From contig CAJTOO010000001.1 in NCBI GenBank assembly GCA_910577735.1, positions 189,782-253,781 on the forward strand: a DNA stretch of 64,000 nt, in the 5' to 3' direction. Shown one piece after another: positions 36,712-47,066 of this stretch; positions within the stretch are counted from its first letter, which is position 1; the number at the start of each line of letters is the position of its first letter. A model generated the notes under the pieces. The model was not told the DNA's origin and did no database searches. It was given only the letters and a program-made list of their open reading frames with translations. This DNA is from an uncultured Lachnospiraceae bacterium. Lineage in GTDB: Bacteria > Bacillota > Clostridia > Lachnospirales > Lachnospiraceae. Position numbers and translations under genes: made by a program.

Positions 36712-38175
36712 ATGATCATTTGCATAATTCTGCTGCCCCTCATTGCCGGGATTCTGGTGCCCCTGCTTCCCTTTCACAAAAGATGGTACAAGGAACTCTT
36801 CCTGGAGGGCGCTGTCATTTTAAACAGCATTCTGGTCTGGTATCTCTTATTACACCATTCCGAAAGCACCTTCCTGCTGGCCCACTTTACAGGCGACCTG
36901 AACATCAGTTTCCGGGTGGACGGCATGAGCATGATATTCGCCGGCCTGGTCTCCGGACTTTGGCCCTTTGCCACCCTGTATGCCTTTGAGTATATGACCA
37001 AGGAAGAACATGAAAATACTTTTTTCCTTTTTTATACCATGACCTATGGTGTGACGCTTGGCATCGCCTTTGCCGCCAATCTGCTGACCATGTATTTCTT
37101 CTACGAATTGTTAACATTGGTCACTGTGCCTCTCGTCATGCACACGCTGACCAGAGAAGCCATCCTTGCCAGCAGGAAATACTTATATTATTCTTTGGGC
37201 GGCGCTGCATTTGCCTTCATCGGTCTGATTATGATCATTGTCTATGGAAACAGCACGGACTTTATTCTGGGCGGTGTACTGAATCTGGCAAAGGTTGGTG
37301 ATAAGACCAATATCTTATTGTTCATCTATGTGATGGCCTTCATGGGATTCGGCGTCAAGGCCGCCGTCTGCCCTTTTAACTCCTGGCTTCCCCAGGCCGG
37401 CGTTGCACCCACCCCTGTCACAGCACTGTTACATGCCGTGGCTGTGGTCAAATCAGGTGCCTTCGCCATTATCAGGCTGACTTATTACAGCTTCGGTACC
37501 GATTTCCTGCGGGGGACCTGGGCACAGACTACGGTGATGATCGTTGTCATGTTTACCATTGTGTATGGCTGCAGCCGTGCGCTGAAAGAAACCCATATCA
37601 AGCGCAGACTGGCCTACTCCACCATAAGCAATCTGTCCTATATCCTGTTTGGCGCAGTAATCATGACGCCCCTAGGACTTATGGGCGCCATCACCCATCT
37701 GGTATTCCACGCCGTGATGAAGATCAGTTCCTTCTTCTGTGCCGGCGCCATCATGCACCAGACCGATAAGCGCTATATACACGAACTGAACGGCCTGGGT
37801 TATAGAATGCCCTGGGTGTTCACTGTCTTTACCCTTTCCTCCCTTGCGCTCATGGGTGTGCCGGGGCTTTCTGGTTTCATCAGTAAGTGGAATCTGGCCG
37901 AGGCAGCGGTGGACAGTAACAATCCCCTTGCATACGCGGGCATTGCCTGCCTTCTGGTATCGGCATTGCTGACAGCAATCTATATGCTTTCCATTGTGGT
38001 GCGGGCCTTCTTCCCCGGCAAAGATTTTGATGACAGTGCCGTGCAAAACGTACACGACCCCAACTGGAAAATGCTTTTACCGCTTTGTGTGTTTACTGCC
38101 TTTATCATTTTATTTGGGATACATTCACAGCCGATTGTAAATTTCTTTTATCGTGTGGCAGCCGGCATATATTAA
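36712..38175 (+). CDS. Mrp/Mbh antiporter large subunit, MnhD-like 3
   Basis: 487 residues with about 14 membrane helices. The key residues are in FFYELLTLVTVPLVMHTL, GFGVKAAVCPFNSWLPQAG and LLHAVAVVKSGAFA. It is very similar in layout to the previous subunit, so it probably arose by duplication. AAAGGAG precedes the ATG. Confidence 0.85.
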   Translation: MIICIILLPLIAGILVPLLPFHKRWYKELFLEGAVILNSILVWYLLLHHSESTFLLAHFTGDLNISFRVDGMSMIFAGLVSGLWPFATLYAFEYMTKEEHENTFFLFYTMTYGVTLGIAFAANLLTMYFFYELLTLVTVPLVMHTLTREAILASRKYLYYSLGGAAFAFIGLIMIIVYGNSTDFILGGVLNLAKVGDKTNILLFIYVMAFMGFGVKAAVCPFNSWLPQAGVAPTPVTALLHAVAVVKSGAFAIIRLTYYSFGTDFLRGTWAQTTVMIVVMFTIVYGCSRALKETHIKRRLAYSTISNLSYILFGAVIMTPLGLMGAITHLVFHAVMKISSFFCAGAIMHQTDKRYIHELNGLGYRMPWVFTVFTLSSLALMGVPGLSGFISKWNLAEAAVDSNNPLAYAGIACLLVSALLTAIYMLSIVVRAFFPGKDFDDSAVQNVHDPNWKMLLPLCVFTAFIILFGIHSQPIVNFFYRVAAGIY

Positions 38176-38204
38176 GCAGTACTTTTGCAAGAAACGAGGA
38201 AAAT

Positions 38205-40325
38205 ATGAACATATTAATCTGCAGTACCATTTTTCTGCCAATGGCAGCGGCAATCCTATGTTACGCCGCAGGCCGATTTCATAAAACCGCCAGAGACTAT
38301 CTGGCCTGCGCCGCCACAGGCATCACCTTTATCATATGCCTGTATCTGGCCATACAGACAATCAACCACAATGATTCCGGAATCCTTTGGGAAATCCCCT
38401 ATGTCTGCGGCATGGGACTGCATTTTACACTGGATGGCTTCCGTGGACTCTACGGGACAATTGCCGCATTTATGTGGTTTATGAGTACGCTCTTTTCCCG
38501 AGAATACTTTGCACACTATCACAACCGCAATCGCTACTATCTGTTCCTGCTTCTTACGTTAGGAGCCACGGAAGGCGTATTTTTTTCAGCAGATTTCTAT
38601 ACTACCTTTATTTTCTTTGAGATTATGTCCCTCACCTCCTATGTGTGGGTGGCTCATGATGAACGAAAAGAATCCCTGCGCGCTGCCAGTACGTACCTGG
38701 CAGTGGCAGTCATCGGCGGCCTGGTAATGTTAATGGGCATCTTCCTGCTGTATGATACGGCAGGTACTTTATTCTTCCGGGATTTGTCCGGTATTCTCTT
38801 ACGCAGCAGCAGCTCTGATTCCGCGCAAATCTGGATTGCCGGCCTGTGCCTGTTGTTTGGTTTCGGCGCCAAAGCCGGCGCCTTTCCGCTTCATATCTGG
38901 CTGCCGAAAGCGCATCCTGTGGCTCCGGCCCCGGCGTCTGCTCTTCTGTCCGGCATCCTGACCAAGGCCGGTATGTACGGTATCTTAATCCTGACAGCCT
39001 GCCTGTTTCTGGGCTCTTCCCTCTGGGGCGGCCTGATTCTGCTCCTTGGCGTATTTACTATGGTAATCGGTGCCCTGCTGGCACTGCTTTCCATAGACCT
39101 GAAAAGGACACTGGCCTGCTCTTCCGTCTCCCAGATCGGCTTTATTCTGGTAGGCACAGGCATGTCTGGTCTGCTCGGCGAAGATAACGTTCTTGCCATG
39201 CGGGGCAGCCTGCTCCATATGGTGAATCATTCTCTGATCAAGTTGGTGCTTTTTATGGCTGCCGGTGTGGTTTTCATGAATATACACAAACTGGATCTGA
39301 ATGAAATCCGCGGTTTTGGACGTAAAAAGCCGCTCCTTCATTATATATTCCTGATGGGAGCCCTGGGAATCGGCGGTATCCCTCTCTGGAACGGATATAT
39401 CAGCAAGACCCTGCTTCACGAGAGCATTGCGGAATACATGCTCTTGCTCCGCTCAGGCACGATTACAGGATTTTACAGCATCTCTTTCATGAAGGGTGTA
39501 GAATGGATATTCCTGATAAGCGGCGGCCTGACCGTTGCTTATATGAGCAAACTCTATGCCTGCCTTTTCCTGGAAAAAAACACAGATGCCAGCCTGCAGG
39601 AAAAGTATGACGGCATGAAACATTATATGAACAAAACAAGCGCTTCTGTTCTTGTCATAAGTGCCGCTCTGCTGCCGCTTATGGGGCTTTTACCCGGTAT
39701 CATCATGGACCCTGTTGCCGATATGGGGCAGGCGTTTTTACAGACCGGCTCTTTGCCAGAACCCCTGTCCTACTTCTCTCTCAAAAACCTGAGTGGTGCC
39801 GCTGTTTCCCTGTTTATTGGCGCCTTTCTTTACTTTGTGGTGGTACGCTTCTGGCTGATGAAACGAACCGGTCAACAAAAAACGGAACGGATATATGTGA
39901 ACCACCTTCCACACTGGATGGATCTGGAGGAACTGCTTTATCGCCCTGTCCTGTTAAAAATCCTGCCCTTTACCTTCGGCATGATCTGTCGGTTTTTAGA
40001 CAGCCTTGTAGATACTATTGTGGTTATATTGCGTAAAACGCTTTTGCGCGACAGCAAACTGCCCCGGGAATTGCCGCAGGGTACTCCTCTTACCCACATG
40101 TGTGCCTGCATAGCCGCATGGATACAATGGCTGGGAAATCAGACCATACACAAAAAGCATCCCAGGAATCAGGATTATGATCATAAGTTTGCCCTGTTCT
40201 ATGAAGAACTCAGTGAAAACAGTATGATGATCGCCCGCAGTATGTCCTTTGGATTGCTGCTCTTCTGCATTGGCTTAATCTTGACCGTTGCCTATCTTTT
40301 TATTAAGGATGTGTTTGGACTGTAA
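38205..40325 (+). CDS. Mrp/Mbh antiporter large subunit with C-terminal extension (NuoL/HyfB-like)
   Basis: About 706 residues. The N-terminal 480 residues carry the channel motifs (FFEIMSLTSYVWVAHDE; GFGAKAGAFPLHIWLPKAHP; LLSGILTKAGMY). The remaining 220 residues contain further helices and a basic amphipathic stretch, reminiscent of the lateral-helix extension of NuoL-type subunits. It is the last gene of the operon and the fourth channel-type subunit. I chose ATG 38205, with ACGAGGA upstream, over an earlier in-frame start inside the previous gene. Confidence 0.82.
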   Translation: MNILICSTIFLPMAAAILCYAAGRFHKTARDYLACAATGITFIICLYLAIQTINHNDSGILWEIPYVCGMGLHFTLDGFRGLYGTIAAFMWFMSTLFSREYFAHYHNRNRYYLFLLLTLGATEGVFFSADFYTTFIFFEIMSLTSYVWVAHDERKESLRAASTYLAVAVIGGLVMLMGIFLLYDTAGTLFFRDLSGILLRSSSSDSAQIWIAGLCLLFGFGAKAGAFPLHIWLPKAHPVAPAPASALLSGILTKAGMYGILILTACLFLGSSLWGGLILLLGVFTMVIGALLALLSIDLKRTLACSSVSQIGFILVGTGMSGLLGEDNVLAMRGSLLHMVNHSLIKLVLFMAAGVVFMNIHKLDLNEIRGFGRKKPLLHYIFLMGALGIGGIPLWNGYISKTLLHESIAEYMLLLRSGTITGFYSISFMKGVEWIFLISGGLTVAYMSKLYACLFLEKNTDASLQEKYDGMKHYMNKTSASVLVISAALLPLMGLLPGIIMDPVADMGQAFLQTGSLPEPLSYFSLKNLSGAAVSLFIGAFLYFVVVRFWLMKRTGQQKTERIYVNHLPHWMDLEELLYRPVLLKILPFTFGMICRFLDSLVDTIVVILRKTLLRDSKLPRELPQGTPLTHMCACIAAWIQWLGNQTIHKKHPRNQDYDHKFALFYEELSENSMMIARSMSFGLLLFCIGLILTVAYLFIKDVFGL

Positions 40326-40395
40326 ACTATAAAAAGCACGCAATCTGCACGTCCTGTCCTTTTTCTCCGCCCTCATCAGCCACCACCGTACAGTA

Positions 40396-40425
40396 AAAGA
40401 GGCAGCTAATCGCCGCCTCTTTTTA
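40396..40425. terminator. Bidirectional terminator of the antiporter operon and GLUG-protein gene
   Basis: Stem AAAGAGGC/GCCTCTTT (40396-40403, 40415-40422) with TTTT following on the plus strand and a T run also on the minus strand. It lies between the two convergent genes. Confidence 0.85.
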
Positions 40426-40462
40426 TCATCATATACAAAACCCTATTCCGCCAACCAAATTC

Positions 40463-43400
40463 TTATACTGCTTCCGCTTCCGGAATCGACGTTCTCTTCC
40501 TTTTCCTTCTGTGCCTTATACCCACCGCCACAACCAGAACGATTACCGCCAGTCCGCCAATGACAATATAGACCAGATAATCCATAATCCCACTTTCCGC
40601 CTGACAGGAAACCATCTCCACTTCATTGCCTTCTACCGTAAATAAATGATAAATGCCCATCATTTCTGTCTCTATCGGTGTCCAGCCGCTGCCGCTTTTC
40701 ACGTAAATCGCGATTCCATCCGTCTGGCCCTGCGGAGCCTGATATCGTATCTGATGTTTCTCATTACCATCTTCCGGAAAAGAAATCTTCCAACGTTCCA
40801 GCATTTCATCCGGTTCGATATCTTCTATGACTATCCCTTCTGTATCGCACTTTGTGTCCTCTAATTTATCCTCCGTCTTAAAGGTTCCATCCACTAAGAC
40901 TGCTGACTGTCCATTATCCCTGATCTCGCTCCCTGCCAGTGTCGTCAGATAACGTACATACTCCACCGTCACATCCTCATCAGCCAAAACGCGACTGATT
41001 TCTTTAATATCCCAATCTGCATAAAAGCCTTCCTTCACGGGTATATTGGGATACTGCTCTGCCCGAAGGCTGCCGCCATAAGGACATTCCAGACTCTCAA
41101 CCTCTTCTTCGTCCGCATAGAACGTGATACACATTGTATGAAATCTTGCCGGCAGCCCCTCTATCTCAAGCAAATCCTGATATGCAAGAGGTTCTGCTCT
41201 GCCGCTGTAACTGATCCTGTCTATTCCGGCAATCTCTTCTGACACGAAATAATTATTCTGTACTGCCTCTTCATCATTCACTCGCCCTGCGATAGCTCCA
41301 TAAAAAGCAGCGGCCTCTTTCACTCTCACCATGGCACAGCTGTTCTCGATGCCGTTTCCATATCCTGCGATGCCTGCCACATACGCTCCGCCGGATACCA
41401 TACATTTGGCATAACCATTGGTAATATGGGACAGTGACTGTCCGGCAATGCCGCCCACGTAATCGCCGGATTCACTCTCTATCCTGCCATAGTTTTCACA
41501 GCGCAGAATGGTTCCCATTTCCTGCAGTCCTGCAATGCCGCCCGCATAGCTTTTCTGCGCAGTAATCACGCCATCATTGACATTCTGCCTGAGAACACAC
41601 TTTGTCAGGAATGTGGAGTTTGCCCTGGCGTCCTCTATGCCTGTCACGTCACCTTCCAGGTCAAAATCATATTCTATAGCCATCGTTCCTGCAATACCTG
41701 ATACATTCAGATCTGCACGGACAGTCCCGGTATTTACACAGTCCGCAACCGTTGCGTCAATGCTTTCTTCCGCATTTTCCTGCGAATTATCCTCATATAT
41801 ACCAGAATAGTCCATATCCAAAACACCATCCAGTGCATCGGTGTATAACAACATTATCTCACTGAACTGATCGTTAATATCTGTCAGGTCTTCTCCCAAA
41901 AGATTACTTGAAGAAGACATTTCATCATTCAGATATCCCATATTCTCCGAAATGCTTTTCAGATTGGAATTCAGGCTCCCCGTTGTGGAACGATAGTCAC
42001 CTCCCAGCTGCGGAAACACGATGTCGTCTTTCTCATTCAGCGTTTGAAAAATGCTCTTAACCTGATTCCCTGCCGTTTCCAGATTATCCGTGGCATCTTT
42101 AGCTGAATCAATGGCATCACGCAGACTTTCCCTGGCGTCCTCCGTCATTTCATCTGTGTGTCTTGTGGCAATATCCGAGATGATTTCCAGATAGTTTTCC
42201 ATATCGTCCGCATAGTCCCCGCCATACTGAGCATCGGCATAATCAGATGCTCCCTGCTCTGCGTCTTTCTTTTCATCCTTCATCATCTGTGCCGCATCTT
42301 CCAGAAGTTCACGGTCCAGATCACCCTGTGCGCCTTCACCTGGAAATGCAGAAGTATCATCAATATCCATTTGATCCGGATGTCCAAGCCAGTGCACCCA
42401 TTCCGTCACTTTCAAGTAGTCTTCGGGACTGCTGCCTAACCATTCCTTTCTCAGGCCGTCTTCCTCTACAATCGGCCTCAAATCCAGTTCATTGGGATCA
42501 CTATCCGTATATTTGTTATCCGAATATCTCACCTGATCTATGCAATAATTCTTATACGCCTCCAGATAATCCGCATAATCCTCGGCGTGCTTCTCGGACG
42601 CTTCCTTGACCGCCGCTTTCGCCGCATTATACTCTTCCAGTTCTTCTGGTGTCATATATTGAAAAATATCCATGGAATCTACCATATCTTCCAGTTCTTT
42701 CGCGGCGTCCTTTACATTCCCCGCGGCATTCTTACTCTGGTCTATCACACCCTCATTTCTTGACGTCTCCTCCACCACATAATCAAACCGGTTGATCGCC
42801 TCATTGACAGAGTCTACCATGCCATCGGTCCATTCCACCGTCTTATCAGCCAGGAAATAGGTATCATCCAATGCTTTGTCGGCAAAATCCCGTATCACTG
42901 TCAACCGATTAGAAAGCGTATCCGACTGGTTCCCCGCATCATCCAGCATCTTGCCAATCTGACCATGCAGCACATTAATATGATCCGACAACTGTCTCAC
43001 AATATCTTCAGACAAATCCACTGCAATATAGGGCTCTGCCTGCCCTACTATGCCGCCTACATCTTTACGCCCATAAACAATGCCGCTGTTCTCACAGGCA
43101 TATAGATACCCGGACTGACGGCCGGCAATACCGCCAACATTATAGCCCACATGTTCATATCCAATGGTACCGGTATTCCTACAACCCTGTATGATACCCG
43201 TAGAAAGACCTGCTATGCCTCCTGTATCCACATTGCTTTGAACCGCTGATGCCTTCTGTGTCTTATCAGTATTATCCTCCGGATTTAAGAGCCCTGCCTT
43301 ATATTGTTCCAGATTAATATCTTCCAGGGTCTTTCCCTTATCCTCGTTGAAAATATTCACGTCCGCCCGATTGAGACAGCCCACAATATTGCCTACATTA

Positions 43401-44179
43401 TGCCCTGCAATGCCGCCGCTGTAATGTGCTCCTATGACCGTACCGTCCGCTTTACACTCCATAAGAATGCCTGTCAGCTCATTGATTCCCACAATGCCGC
43501 CCACATAGTCATTGCCTTCTATGATACCTTCATAGGCACAGTTTAAAATCACACCCCGGTTATCCCCCACAATACCGCCTACCACCATCTGTTTCCCGGA
43601 AGGTCTGACCGTTCCCTCTACTTTCAGATTGGCAATAACTGCCATAGGCTGTGTCTGGCAGAATAATCCCACATAAGACACCGAGTCCCTGATTGTTAAC
43701 CCGCTTATGGTATGTCCCTGGCCATCAAAATATCCGCCGAATGTAGGAACAGAGGCAAATGCACCGCCAGAGATGGAGATGTCTTCTTCCAGATAAACCT
43801 TTTTATTCTGAGACCAGGTATCCAGCCAGCAGTTCCTGGAAAACGCCCGCAGGTCTTCCAGATCCCTTATATGTATCTCTTCCCACTCTGTTTCTTCATC
43901 ATTGTAAGAATCAATCGTCTCATTGGCATCTTCCACACTGGTAACTTCTTCCTCCACAGAGAGCTCTTCTTCCTCTGCCCAAACATTCATCACCGGCGTA
44001 ATCCCTAACAGCACTGCTAATAACAAAGACACTGCTCTTCTTTTATAATATACCCTGCCCGAATCTGCAAAGCAGCTCTCGCGATTTAACTTACCAGAGT
44101 CCGCAAAGCAGTTCTCGCGATTTAACTCACCCGAGTCCGCAAAGCGGATCTCGTGATTGAACTTATTCAATCTATGCAT
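40463..44179 (-). CDS. Large membrane-anchored surface protein with GLUG-type repeats
   Basis: 1238 residues. A 46-residue N-terminal stretch with three 12-residue repeats (CFADSGKLNRES type) comes before the signal peptide RRAVSLLLAVLLGITPVMNVWA. Then come GLUG-like beta-helical repeats (GYFDGQGHTISGL, VGGIVGDNRGVILNC, SGGIAGHNVGNIVGC). A long helical, coiled-coil-like middle (about 390-780) with acidic residues follows, then more GLUG repeats (YAGGIAGLQEMGTILRC), a beta-rich part and a C-terminal membrane helix (YLVYIVIGGLAVIVLVVAVGI) with a basic tail. It starts 8 bp inside the MMPL gene, with AAGGAGGTGG upstream. It may span the wall and work with the exporter. Confidence 0.8.
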   Translation of the reverse strand: MHRLNKFNHEIRFADSGELNRENCFADSGKLNRESCFADSGRVYYKRRAVSLLLAVLLGITPVMNVWAEEEELSVEEEVTSVEDANETIDSYNDEETEWEEIHIRDLEDLRAFSRNCWLDTWSQNKKVYLEEDISISGGAFASVPTFGGYFDGQGHTISGLTIRDSVSYVGLFCQTQPMAVIANLKVEGTVRPSGKQMVVGGIVGDNRGVILNCAYEGIIEGNDYVGGIVGINELTGILMECKADGTVIGAHYSGGIAGHNVGNIVGCLNRADVNIFNEDKGKTLEDINLEQYKAGLLNPEDNTDKTQKASAVQSNVDTGGIAGLSTGIIQGCRNTGTIGYEHVGYNVGGIAGRQSGYLYACENSGIVYGRKDVGGIVGQAEPYIAVDLSEDIVRQLSDHINVLHGQIGKMLDDAGNQSDTLSNRLTVIRDFADKALDDTYFLADKTVEWTDGMVDSVNEAINRFDYVVEETSRNEGVIDQSKNAAGNVKDAAKELEDMVDSMDIFQYMTPEELEEYNAAKAAVKEASEKHAEDYADYLEAYKNYCIDQVRYSDNKYTDSDPNELDLRPIVEEDGLRKEWLGSSPEDYLKVTEWVHWLGHPDQMDIDDTSAFPGEGAQGDLDRELLEDAAQMMKDEKKDAEQGASDYADAQYGGDYADDMENYLEIISDIATRHTDEMTEDARESLRDAIDSAKDATDNLETAGNQVKSIFQTLNEKDDIVFPQLGGDYRSTTGSLNSNLKSISENMGYLNDEMSSSSNLLGEDLTDINDQFSEIMLLYTDALDGVLDMDYSGIYEDNSQENAEESIDATVADCVNTGTVRADLNVSGIAGTMAIEYDFDLEGDVTGIEDARANSTFLTKCVLRQNVNDGVITAQKSYAGGIAGLQEMGTILRCENYGRIESESGDYVGGIAGQSLSHITNGYAKCMVSGGAYVAGIAGYGNGIENSCAMVRVKEAAAFYGAIAGRVNDEEAVQNNYFVSEEIAGIDRISYSGRAEPLAYQDLLEIEGLPARFHTMCITFYADEEEVESLECPYGGSLRAEQYPNIPVKEGFYADWDIKEISRVLADEDVTVEYVRYLTTLAGSEIRDNGQSAVLVDGTFKTEDKLEDTKCDTEGIVIEDIEPDEMLERWKISFPEDGNEKHQIRYQAPQGQTDGIAIYVKSGSGWTPIETEMMGIYHLFTVEGNEVEMVSCQAESGIMDYLVYIVIGGLAVIVLVVAVGIRHRRKRKRTSIPEAEAV
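44058..44165. repeat. Three 36-bp tandem repeats encoding the N-terminus of the GLUG protein
   Basis: Copies at 44058-44093, 44094-44129 and 44130-44165 share the pattern GAGTCCGCAAAGCAG-TCTCGCGATTTAAC with few changes. They are in frame (12 codons each) and lie before the signal peptide. Confidence 0.9.
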
Positions 44180-46676
44180 GGTCCGCCACCTCCTTGCTCT
44201 CTAACTCTGCGGACACCATCCCCGCCATCTGTCTATATTCCTCTTCTGAAAGCTCCGTCACATCACCGGCCTCCACATAAGCGCTCACATTACCTCTCAC
44301 AATCGCATTCATGGTACCCGTCACAACACCGTCAATCCTGCCGCGCACCAGGCCATCCACCTTCATCAATCCGGAAGTATTCCTGGTACGGATCGGCATA
44401 TTCATCACAAAGGCTGTCTTCTCTATAATCTTATCACCCACCAGAAGAATCTGCGGCAGGACAAACATGGTTATCATAATAGAAATCGAAGTACCCCTTC
44501 CCAGTGATTTTCCGATACCGAAAATTGCCGCATTAGAAGTCAGTTTCCCAATCAGGAAACCGGCCACCACCATCATGGTGCCGGATGTAATGATTGTCGG
44601 GAAAGCCTGATTCATCGCATCAATAATCGACTGCCGTCTGCCGTTAGTCTCACGCAGTTCCACGTAACGTCCTGCAATGACAATGGCATAGTCGATATTG
44701 GCGCCCATCTGAATGGAGCTGACAATCAGATAGGACATAAAGAAGATATTGTCATGCTGTAAGGCCGGCACAGAGAAATTCAGCCAGATACAGCCCTGAA
44801 TAACCGCGATCAGAAGCACAGGCATACCCGCAGATTTAAAGGTGAACAATAATACAACAAGTACAGTCAGAATGGACAGCACATTGGTCACCAGATTATC
44901 CCGGCCAAAGGTTTTCTGCAGATCATATTGGCTCACAGACTCTCCACAGACTAAAACCCTGCTCCCATAATATTTTCCGGCAATCTCATGCATCTTATCA
45001 AGAAAGGCAAAAGTCTCTGCACTTTCCTCAGGAAGTGTGAGATAAACCAGCATACGGCTGTAATTTTCTCCCTGTAACTGATTTTTGGCAAAATTCATCT
45101 GCCGGTAAGCATCATCCAGTGTATCCTGCAATTCGTCATCCAATGTGACGTAGCCCTCATCCACCTCGTCATAAACAAACATAAACATATCGATCAGGGA
45201 AACCTTATACTCCGGCAGGCCATTGACCACCTTCGCATAATCCTCGTCATTCACAGCATAGGCCGCATAGATCAGTTCTGCCACCTCATAATCCAGATCA
45301 ATCAGTTCCGAAAACTGTCTTGGCGTCAGCTTATCTGTCAGACAATAGCCGTCCATGGCCTCTATGTTGGTAAGCCCCATAGTATAATCCACTTCCGGAC
45401 ATGCCTCCAGATCTTCCAAAAGCCTTGCCTCACTCTCATAATCCCCCGCCGGCACAATGAGCGCCACCATGTTACTCGCCCCAAAATTATCTGTCTGCAG
45501 CTCTTCTGTCTTCTGGATGCTATTCTGAATCGGCGGCGTAATGGTCGTGTCGCCAAACACATAAGGGCAATCCTTGGACACCATATAAGCACCCACGATA
45601 ACCAGCACAAAAAGCGGCGCCACCACATGTCTTGTTGCATAGTCAAATTTCCCCACAAAGGGAATATCCGGCACAAAATTCTTATGCTTCGTGGAATCCA
45701 TCCACTTAGAAAACAGCATAATCACACCGGGCATCAAAAGAAATACTGATCCTAACGCCAAAAAGATAGATTTGATCAGACACATGGACAGGTCCGGCCC
45801 CATCTTATACTGCATGAATCCCATGGCGATCAGACCGCCTATCGTAGTCATGGAACTTCCGCATATCTCCGGAATCGCCTTACTAAGAGCTATGATGATC
45901 GCCTCTCTGGATTCCAGATTGGCATGCTCTTCCTTATACCTGTTAAGAAGAATGATGGCATAATCTACTGACAAGGCAAGCTGCAGCACCACGGTAACAG
46001 AATTTGACACGAAAGAAATTGTCCCAAAAATAAAGTTCGTTCCCATCTGCAATATCGCTGCCGCCACAAAAGTGATCAGAAGAACCGGCACTTCCGCATA
46101 AGCCTGGGATGTGAGCAAGAGCACCGACACCACCACGATGGCTACCAGAACTACGATAACGTTCATCTCTTCCGCAATCAGCTCTGCTTCGATATCACCC
46201 AATGTCGTGGAAAGATAATAGTCATACCCCGCAAGCTTTTCTTTAACCCGGCTCAGTACCTCCAGACATCGGTCATCCTTTTCATCATAGTCAAAAGTGA
46301 CATTATAATAGGAGGATCCATTATAATAATGTTCTTCCGAATCATCATACTCCACCGAAAAAATGCCAGGCATAAATTCAAGATCCCGCCCAATAGACTG
46401 CGCCTGCTCATAAGACACATTGGCAACCATCACATTACAGGTTCCGTATGTAATAAATTCCTGCTCCATCAGATCCAGGCCCTGCTTGGTCTCCGTAGAG
46501 TCAGGAAGATAGTGCGACATGGAATTCTCCACGTTAACCCAGTTCCTGGATATAGCCGAAAAAATAATCAAAATTCCGAACATCAGGAAGAACAGATTAC
46601 GCTTATCCACAATAAACCCACAGATTTTGAGCATCGCCTGATTGCCGCCTTTTGATGCCTTTTGTTCATTGTTCAT
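44172..46676 (-). CDS. MMPL/RND-family membrane exporter
   Basis: 834 residues with 11-12 predicted membrane helices in two halves. The first half has LALSVDYAIILLNRYKEE and the second ANIDYAIVIAGRYVELRET, the Asp-Tyr proton-relay motif of MMPL proteins. Two extracytoplasmic domains (about 45-190 and 370-600) are present. MMPL proteins export lipids or peptidic cargo by proton drive. It is co-transcribed with, and translationally coupled to, the GLUG protein that follows. AGAGGTG precedes the ATG. Confidence 0.9.
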   Translation of the reverse strand: MNNEQKASKGGNQAMLKICGFIVDKRNLFFLMFGILIIFSAISRNWVNVENSMSHYLPDSTETKQGLDLMEQEFITYGTCNVMVANVSYEQAQSIGRDLEFMPGIFSVEYDDSEEHYYNGSSYYNVTFDYDEKDDRCLEVLSRVKEKLAGYDYYLSTTLGDIEAELIAEEMNVIVVLVAIVVVSVLLLTSQAYAEVPVLLITFVAAAILQMGTNFIFGTISFVSNSVTVVLQLALSVDYAIILLNRYKEEHANLESREAIIIALSKAIPEICGSSMTTIGGLIAMGFMQYKMGPDLSMCLIKSIFLALGSVFLLMPGVIMLFSKWMDSTKHKNFVPDIPFVGKFDYATRHVVAPLFVLVIVGAYMVSKDCPYVFGDTTITPPIQNSIQKTEELQTDNFGASNMVALIVPAGDYESEARLLEDLEACPEVDYTMGLTNIEAMDGYCLTDKLTPRQFSELIDLDYEVAELIYAAYAVNDEDYAKVVNGLPEYKVSLIDMFMFVYDEVDEGYVTLDDELQDTLDDAYRQMNFAKNQLQGENYSRMLVYLTLPEESAETFAFLDKMHEIAGKYYGSRVLVCGESVSQYDLQKTFGRDNLVTNVLSILTVLVVLLFTFKSAGMPVLLIAVIQGCIWLNFSVPALQHDNIFFMSYLIVSSIQMGANIDYAIVIAGRYVELRETNGRRQSIIDAMNQAFPTIITSGTMMVVAGFLIGKLTSNAAIFGIGKSLGRGTSISIMITMFVLPQILLVGDKIIEKTAFVMNMPIRTRNTSGLMKVDGLVRGRIDGVVTGTMNAIVRGNVSAYVEAGDVTELSEEEYRQMAGMVSAELESKEVADHA

Positions 46677-46746
46677 TGCTATACACCTCTTTCATTTAGG
46701 AAGAAATATAGCACTGCACTAAACCATTGTCAATTTCAAAAAAAGG

Positions 46747-46780
46747 AAAACTATACAATCTCATGAAATTGTATAGTTTT
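46747..46780 (-). terminator. Terminator of the symporter operon
   Basis: Perfect 13-bp stem AAAACTATACAAT/ATTGTATAGTTTT with an 8-nt loop; on the minus strand it is followed by CCTTTTTTT. It separates the symporter and small-gene transcript from the MMPL operon. Confidence 0.85.
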
Positions 46781-46790
46781 CGTATTACCT

Positions 46791-47024
46791 TTATTCTAAT
46801 TTTTTATTCAGGCTTAAAATAACGAATCCAATAGACAGCAGCAGCGCCCTATTCTCGTTAACTGCATGAAAATACCTCACTGCCCATAAATATATTCTGC
46901 CCTTTACTCCTATGCTGCCCGTCACAATCGGCAGGGCAGACAAATGAAGCTGCAGATATTCTTTTTGTGGAATCGTTACTGCGCTGAGCGCCTCATAAAT
47001 CTTATCCGGACTCATTTTTGACAC
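46791..47024 (-). CDS. Small protein of unknown function after the symporter gene
   Basis: 77 residues with one hydrophobic C-terminal segment (ALLLSIGFVILSL) and no recognised motif. The start is GTG 47024 with AAAGGA about 9 nt upstream, or ATG 47015. It sits between the symporter stop and the strong terminator, so it should be co-transcribed. It may be a small membrane protein, but the coding call rests on position and reading-frame length alone. Confidence 0.5.
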   Translation of the reverse strand: MSKMSPDKIYEALSAVTIPQKEYLQLHLSALPIVTGSIGVKGRIYLWAVRYFHAVNENRALLLSIGFVILSLNKKLE

Positions 47025-47066
47025 AATAACTGCATCCTTTGTAGGAAATGGAATCCTATGTTCCCC

